A model generated the notes under the pieces. It searched no databases. It had not been told where the DNA came from and saw only the letters and a list, made by a program, of their open reading frames with translations. A stretch of DNA of 64,000 nucleotides from Hymenobacter translucens. Its GTDB lineage: Bacteria > Bacteroidota > Bacteroidia > Cytophagales > Hymenobacteraceae. Location: positions 620,001 to 684,000 of the forward strand of contig NZ_JAJERB010000001.1 in assembly GCF_020685205.1 (NCBI RefSeq). The letters run 5' to 3'. Every line of letters starts with the position of its first letter. Position 1 is the first letter of the stretch. Positions 59,874-64,000 of the stretch are shown in pieces. The translations under genes were made by a program, and so were the position numbers.

Positions 59874-61367
59874 ATGGCCGGCCCTGCCCTGCTTCCCCGC
59901 CTGCTGCCCCAGGATAGCGCCCAGCGTTGGTACGTGGTGTTTGTGCTGCTGCTGCTGCTGGCCGGGACCGGGGCCTTGCTTTCCGGCTCCCCGCTGTGGC
60001 TGGCGGTGCCGGTAGCGGTGGTGGGCGCCCTGGTGCTGGCCGTCGACTGGCGCTGGGTTTACTACCTGCTGCTGATTACCCTGGCATTTTCCCGGGAGGT
60101 GCACCTGCCCGGGGGCCTGAGCATGGACGTGCCCTCCGAGCCCCTGATGCTGGTGCTGCTGGGCTGCTTCGCGGTGAGTGCCCTCACCAGCCGCACCCAC
60201 GTAGCGGCGCGGTTCTGGTCCCACCCCCTGGTTATCATCATGGGTCTGGCGCTGCTCTGGTCGTCGGTATCGACGCTGTTCTCGGTTGACTCGATGAAGT
60301 CGGTGAAGTACCTGCTGGCCAAGACCTGGTACATCATTCCATTCGTGTTCGTAACGCTGGCCATCGTGCGGCGCCCGGCCGACGTGTGGCGGATAGCGGC
60401 GTTCTATACCGTTGGCGCTGCCCTTACGGTGCTTTACACGTCGGCGCGGCACGCCGGCCGGGGCTTCTCGTTCGACTCCATCAACTGGGCCATTCAGCCC
60501 TACTACATCAACCACGTAATCTACGCCGCGGTGCTGGCCCTGCTGGTGCCGTACGCGTTTTACGCGGCGCTGGAAAGCCCGTCCGGCCCCCGGCGACTGG
60601 CGTGGCGGATAGGGCTGGCCGTGCTGGTGTTCGGGGTGCTGCTGTCCTACACCCGGGCTTCCATCCTGTCCCTGCCCCTGGCAGCGCTGTTCTACGGCGT
60701 AGTGCGCCTGCGCCTGACCCGGGTGGTGCTGACCGGCGCCATCATAGCCGTGCTGAGCGGGGCGTTCTACTTCATGAGCCAGAACAACTACATGCTCTAC
60801 GCCCCGGACTTTGAGAAAACCGTGTTCAACGGCCACAACTTCGAAAAGCACCTGGAGGCGACTTACAAGATGGAGGACGTGTCGGGCATGGAGCGGGTGT
60901 ACCGCTGGGTGGCCGCCGCCCGCATGATCAGCGACAAGCCGCTGACCGGCAGCGGCCCGAGCACATTCTACCCTGAGTATAAGCGCTACACCGTCAAGAG
61001 CTTCCGGACCTACGTGAGCGACAACCCGGAGCACTCTACCACCCACAACTACTTTTTGCTGCAGATGGCCGAGCAGGGTGCCCCCGGCCTCATCCTGTTC
61101 GTTTTGCTGGTCGCCACGGCCCTGGTGCTGGTGGAGCGCCTCTACCACCGGGCCCGCACCCGGCAGCACCGCCGGCTGGTGCTGGCGGCGGGTTTGTCGC
61201 TGGTCATCATTACGTTCCACCTGCTGCTCAACGAGCTGGTCGAAGTGGACAAGATCGGCTCCTTCTTCTACATCGCCCTGGCTTTGCTGATGCGGGTCGA
61301 AGGTTGGATCGAGGAAGAAGCTGCAAGCCCCGAGCTGCCGGCCGCAAGCCAGGAAAGAGAAGCCTGA
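59874..61367 (+). CDS. O-antigen ligase/polymerase family membrane protein (Wzy-C)
   Basis: 497 aa with about 10-12 TM segments and a large periplasmic loop. The Wzy_C region is typical: 'LLSYTRASILSLPLAALFYG' (about 258-277), 'PLTGSGPSTFYPEYKRY' (about 357-373) and 'STTHNYFLLQMAEQGAPGLI' (about 387-406). Such proteins either polymerise repeat units or ligate them to a lipid or protein acceptor. The 3' end of the coding region has the word repeat GCAAGCC. Co-directional with Wzz. Confidence 0.9.
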   Translation: MAGPALLPRLLPQDSAQRWYVVFVLLLLLAGTGALLSGSPLWLAVPVAVVGALVLAVDWRWVYYLLLITLAFSREVHLPGGLSMDVPSEPLMLVLLGCFAVSALTSRTHVAARFWSHPLVIIMGLALLWSSVSTLFSVDSMKSVKYLLAKTWYIIPFVFVTLAIVRRPADVWRIAAFYTVGAALTVLYTSARHAGRGFSFDSINWAIQPYYINHVIYAAVLALLVPYAFYAALESPSGPRRLAWRIGLAVLVFGVLLSYTRASILSLPLAALFYGVVRLRLTRVVLTGAIIAVLSGAFYFMSQNNYMLYAPDFEKTVFNGHNFEKHLEATYKMEDVSGMERVYRWVAAARMISDKPLTGSGPSTFYPEYKRYTVKSFRTYVSDNPEHSTTHNYFLLQMAEQGAPGLILFVLLVATALVLVERLYHRARTRQHRRLVLAAGLSLVIITFHLLLNELVEVDKIGSFFYIALALLMRVEGWIEEEAASPELPAASQEREA

Positions 61368-61399
61368 GACATGAAGCCCGCAAGCCGCAAGCTTGTAGC

Positions 61400-62638
61400 T
61401 TACTTAAACCGGCAGCTCAGAATGGTGATGTCGTCGGAAAAGCGGTTGCCGTTGACGTTAAAGGCTTCGATTTCCCGGAGCAGCTCATTATGCAGGGCGG
61501 GCAGGGGCAGGTACCAGTTGCGGCGCATGCAGCGCAGGATGCCTTCCTCGCCATACTCCTCCCCTTCCGCATCGAACACTTCGGTGAGGCCATCGGTGTA
61601 GTTGAGCAGCAGGGAGTGCGGGGGCAGCGTCACGCGGCCGACCTTGAGCATAGGCAGCTCGTCCATTACACCCAGCATAATGGTGCCCTCCTTGAGCATC
61701 TGCACCGAGCCGTTGTCGAGCATCAGCAGCGGGTCGTTGTGCCCGGCATTCACGAACTGCAGCTCCCGGTTCCGGCTGTCGTAGATGCCGAAGAACACGG
61801 TAATAAACTTGTCGCCCCGGGAGTTGCGGAAGATCAGGTTGTTCAGCTCGCTGACAATCGTGGCCAGGTCCACCTGCTGGCGGAGCAAGGTACGGAGCCC
61901 GGCCTGAAAGTTCGACATCAGCAGCGAAGCCGGCACGCCTTTGCCCGAGACGTCGGCCACGCAGAACATTACCCGGTGCTCATCAATGGGCACTACGTCG
62001 TAGTAGTCGCCCCCGATGGCGGCGTGGGGCACGTAGCTCGCACTCACGGCTACGGAGGCGTTGTTGGGCAGCTCCCGGGGAAAGAGCATGTTCTGCACTT
62101 CCTGGGCAATTTCAATTTCCTTGCGCATGGCCACGGCCGCCAGCTGCTGGCGCACGAGCCGCTGGTTTTCGATGGCCCCGATCAGGATGTTGCTCAGCGT
62201 TTCCAGAAACTTGGTGGCTTCATCGTTGGCGTAGTCCTGGTGCACGTTGCCGATCATCACATACGCCAGCAGCTCGCCGTTGTGAGGCACCGGAATCACC
62301 GTTTCCAGGGCCTGCCACTCCGCCCCCAGGTCCAGATCGGTTACCCGGCAGGCGCCATTGGTGCAGTTCTCCAGGATGGTTTCGGGCAGGGAAACCCGAC
62401 GGAAGTCGGGCAGGCCGGCTCCAAACGAAACCACGCACTGCCACTGCCCGGCTTCCTGCACGTAAAGCACGAGGCGGCGAATGTTAAGCTGCCCGAGCAG
62501 GGTGAACTGAAAGATCTTGTACAGCGCGTCCTCGGTGGGGCCGTGGTTGATGGCCTGGGTGATTTCCAGCAGCGCGCTCAGCTCCCGCTCTTTCAGGAAC
62601 AGGCGTTTGTCGGGAGAAGTCGTGAGCCTATCAGGCAT
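61400..62638 (-). CDS. GAF + PP2C (SpoIIE-type) serine phosphatase
   Basis: 412 aa. An N-terminal GAF-like sensor region (about 20-170; 'LSALLEITQAINHGPTEDAL') is followed by a coiled linker and a PP2C_SIG/SpoIIE domain (about 195-412): 'AAIGGDYYDVVPIDEHRV' (metal-binding GGDY.D), 'FCVADVSGKGVPASLLMS' (DVSGKG), 'FVNAGHNDPLLML' (NAGH). Typically such phosphatases dephosphorylate anti-sigma antagonists. Its first bases overlap the ABC permease stop by 8 bp. Cytosolic. Confidence 0.92.
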   Translation of the reverse strand: MPDRLTTSPDKRLFLKERELSALLEITQAINHGPTEDALYKIFQFTLLGQLNIRRLVLYVQEAGQWQCVVSFGAGLPDFRRVSLPETILENCTNGACRVTDLDLGAEWQALETVIPVPHNGELLAYVMIGNVHQDYANDEATKFLETLSNILIGAIENQRLVRQQLAAVAMRKEIEIAQEVQNMLFPRELPNNASVAVSASYVPHAAIGGDYYDVVPIDEHRVMFCVADVSGKGVPASLLMSNFQAGLRTLLRQQVDLATIVSELNNLIFRNSRGDKFITVFFGIYDSRNRELQFVNAGHNDPLLMLDNGSVQMLKEGTIMLGVMDELPMLKVGRVTLPPHSLLLNYTDGLTEVFDAEGEEYGEEGILRCMRRNWYLPLPALHNELLREIEAFNVNGNRFSDDITILSCRFK

Positions 62639-63821
62639 GGGAGAGTGGAGTTTTAGGATCGTAGGCGTCGCGCAGGCCGTTGCCGAGCAGGTTGAAGCTC
62701 AGCACCAGCAGGCTGATGGCCAGCCCCGGCAGCAGGGTAAGCCACAGGCCGGCCTGGGTGCCTAATAGTTGAAAGCCTTCGTTTACCATCAGGCCCCACG
62801 AAGGCGCCGGCGGCTGCACGCCCAGCCCCAGAAAACTGAGGCCGGCTTCCAGCAGAATAGCCGCCGCAAAGTTACTTGTCGCAATTACGATAAGCGGGCC
62901 CGTCATGTTGGGCAGCAGGTGGCGGGCAATCAGCCGGCTCTGGGGCAAGCCCAGCACGCGGCCAGCTTCCACGAACGTCTTTTCGCGTAAACTCAGCATC
63001 TGTCCGCGCACCACCCGGGCCACGTCAACCCACATGGTCAGGCCCACGGCCACGAAGGACGTCCAGACGCCCTTGCTGTCGAGAGCCAGGGAAATAGCAA
63101 TGACGAGCATAATGCCCGGAATGCTCCACACCACCGTCATCACGCCCATCAGCAGGCTGTCGACCCAGCCGCCCACGTAGCCGGCCACGGCGCCGATGAG
63201 CATACCCAGGGCCAGGGAAATCAGCACGGCCACCAGCCCGATGCCGAGGGAAATACGGGTGCCCAGCAGCAGGCGGCTCAGCTCGTCGCGCCCGGCTTTG
63301 TCGGTACCGAGCCAGTAGGTCCGCCGTACGATGCGGTCCTGCTCCACCACCTGCCGCAGCTCGGCCGCGCTGCCGGCCTGCCCGGCCAGCTGAGTCAACG
63401 AAAACCGCCGGGGCACATCAGCCAGGGCGCTGTGATTCTGATACGGCTCCACCAGCACGGAGTCGCCCTCAATGCGGTAGGAGCTGATGGGAATTTCCTG
63501 AAACTGCGGCGCCCGGCCGTACAGCCAGGTGTGCAGCGGTCCGGCATTGGCGGTGCCGGCCGAGTCGGGGGCGGGAATGCGCAGGATGGTAGCCGAGAAG
63601 CCGGGCGGCTCCTTCTGCAGCTGCACCACGCCGCTGTTGGCGTCGGGCGAGGGGTCGGGCAGAATCCAGTAGCCGGCCAGTGCCACCAGCGTGCAGAGCA
63701 GGATAAAGCCCAGCCCGGCCATGGCCGGACGGTTGCCCAGCAGGCGCTGCCGGACGTAGTAGCCGGGCGGACGGGCCGGGGCAGCGGCACGAAGCGGCGC
63801 TATGGGGGAAGCAACGGCCAC
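62631..63821 (-). CDS. OppC-like ABC transporter permease
   Basis: 396 aa from a GTG (63821) only 2 bp after the upstream gene's stop, suggesting coupling. Six TM segments; the C-terminal BPD domain has the EAA-like loop 'EAGRVLGLPQSRLIARHLLP' (about 287-306). Between TM1 ('LGFILLCTLVALAGYWILP', about 37-55) and TM2, an extra periplasmic stretch of about 140 residues ('SDSAGTANAG...YQNHSALADVPRRFSL'-like) makes it longer than ordinary DppC/OppC (around 300 aa). It imports peptides or other small solutes; no substrate-binding or ATPase gene is visible here. Confidence 0.87.
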   Translation of the reverse strand: MAVASPIAPLRAAAPARPPGYYVRQRLLGNRPAMAGLGFILLCTLVALAGYWILPDPSPDANSGVVQLQKEPPGFSATILRIPAPDSAGTANAGPLHTWLYGRAPQFQEIPISSYRIEGDSVLVEPYQNHSALADVPRRFSLTQLAGQAGSAAELRQVVEQDRIVRRTYWLGTDKAGRDELSRLLLGTRISLGIGLVAVLISLALGMLIGAVAGYVGGWVDSLLMGVMTVVWSIPGIMLVIAISLALDSKGVWTSFVAVGLTMWVDVARVVRGQMLSLREKTFVEAGRVLGLPQSRLIARHLLPNMTGPLIVIATSNFAAAILLEAGLSFLGLGVQPPAPSWGLMVNEGFQLLGTQAGLWLTLLPGLAISLLVLSFNLLGNGLRDAYDPKTPLSHA

Positions 63822-63823
63822 TG

Positions 63824-64000
63824 CTACCGGGAGTTGTGTTCCAGAAGGCCCGCCTTGGTGGCGAGGTAGTAGCAGTCCCGGCAGATGGCACCAAAGGACG
63901 TGACTTCGTAGGCCTGCTCGGTGTCGGGGTCAGGATAAAAGAACTTCACGTACTGCTGCTCAAGCAGGCCCCGCAGGCCCTTTTCCACCTCTGCGGCGGG
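63824..64000 (-). CDS. 3' end of an unidentified gene (cut by window)
   Basis: 58 C-terminal residues ending 'YYLATKAGLLEHNSR' before the TAG at 63824-63826. Visible features include a CxxC-type pair ('GAICRDCYYL'), which might bind metal, and an acidic 'YPDPDTEQAYEVTSFG' stretch. The gene continues beyond the window, so no family can be named. It ends 2 bp before the permease start and is probably in the same operon. Confidence 0.6.
   Translation of the reverse strand, partial: PAAEVEKGLRGLLEQQYVKFFYPDPDTEQAYEVTSFGAICRDCYYLATKAGLLEHNSR

Noticed and set aside
59850..61220. Minus-strand 456-aa frame opposite the O-antigen ligase gene
   Set aside because: Gln/His-rich shadow translation with no domain.

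Overview
The window is chromosomal DNA from a high-GC member of the Bacteroidota, most likely Hymenobacter or a close relative (Cytophagales). This rests on content, not on a database match: type A C-terminal sorting domains of the type IX secretion system (T9SS), a PID-CTERM-like small protein, a GH97 alpha-glucosidase beside a DUF6377-type membrane regulator, DUF5908 and DUF4255 proteins, and promoters of the Bacteroidota form TTG-N20-TAnnTTTG. No rRNA, insertion sequence, CRISPR array or phage integration module was seen.

Layout. 1-5.9 kb: ordinary genes (DinB-like protein, UMF1/Atg22-type MFS transporter, a MocA-like nucleotidyltransferase overlapping an XdhC-family gene, a PAS-only sensor protein, two small unknowns). 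6.4-11.8 kb: XRE regulator, GH43 lipoprotein, polytopic membrane protein, ECF sigma factor, small lipoprotein and small membrane protein. 11.8-36.4 kb: the centrepiece, a compact run of 16 minus-strand genes for an extracellular contractile injection system (eCIS, the Afp/PVC/AlgoCIS class). In transcription order: DUF4255 cap, unknown 356-aa protein, one sheath, two tubes, DUF5908, LysM/CIS-tube adaptor, VgrG-like spike, PAAR tip, gp25, a giant baseplate J protein, a putative fibre, a second baseplate protein, a 1787-aa tape measure, an AAA+ ATPase, and a membrane-anchored GH18-like protein. No separate toxin gene is obvious.

37-38.8 kb: PAP2 phosphatase and a two-TM protein. 38.8-44.5 kb: an alpha-glucan module (DUF6377 regulator with a GTG start, GH97, GH13 lipoprotein) without SusC/SusD genes. 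44.7-50 kb: two T9SS-secreted proteins (SGNH-like; delta-60/Ig-like 1227 aa) and a PID-CTERM protein. 50.5 kb: tRNA-Ser(GGA) with its own promoter and terminator. 50.7-52.6 kb: asparaginase and TatD. 52.6-61.4 kb: surface polysaccharide genes (GT2, NodB deacetylase, GT4, Wzx-like flippase, Wzz-like protein, O-antigen ligase/polymerase) interrupted by two small exported unknowns. 61.4-64 kb: SpoIIE-type phosphatase, an OppC-like ABC permease and the 3' end of another gene.

How it works together: the eCIS genes are spaced by about 3-75 bp, apart from a 100-bp VgrG-PAAR spacer, and could be one transcript from upstream of 36.44 kb. The cap, sheath and tubes make the barrel; LysM, VgrG, PAAR, gp25 and the two J-type proteins make the baseplate and spike; the tape measure sets length; the ATPase assists assembly. 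Start codons were re-chosen where the longest reading frame overran a neighbour or a signal peptide; several genes around 50-58 kb seem to start at TTG or GTG.
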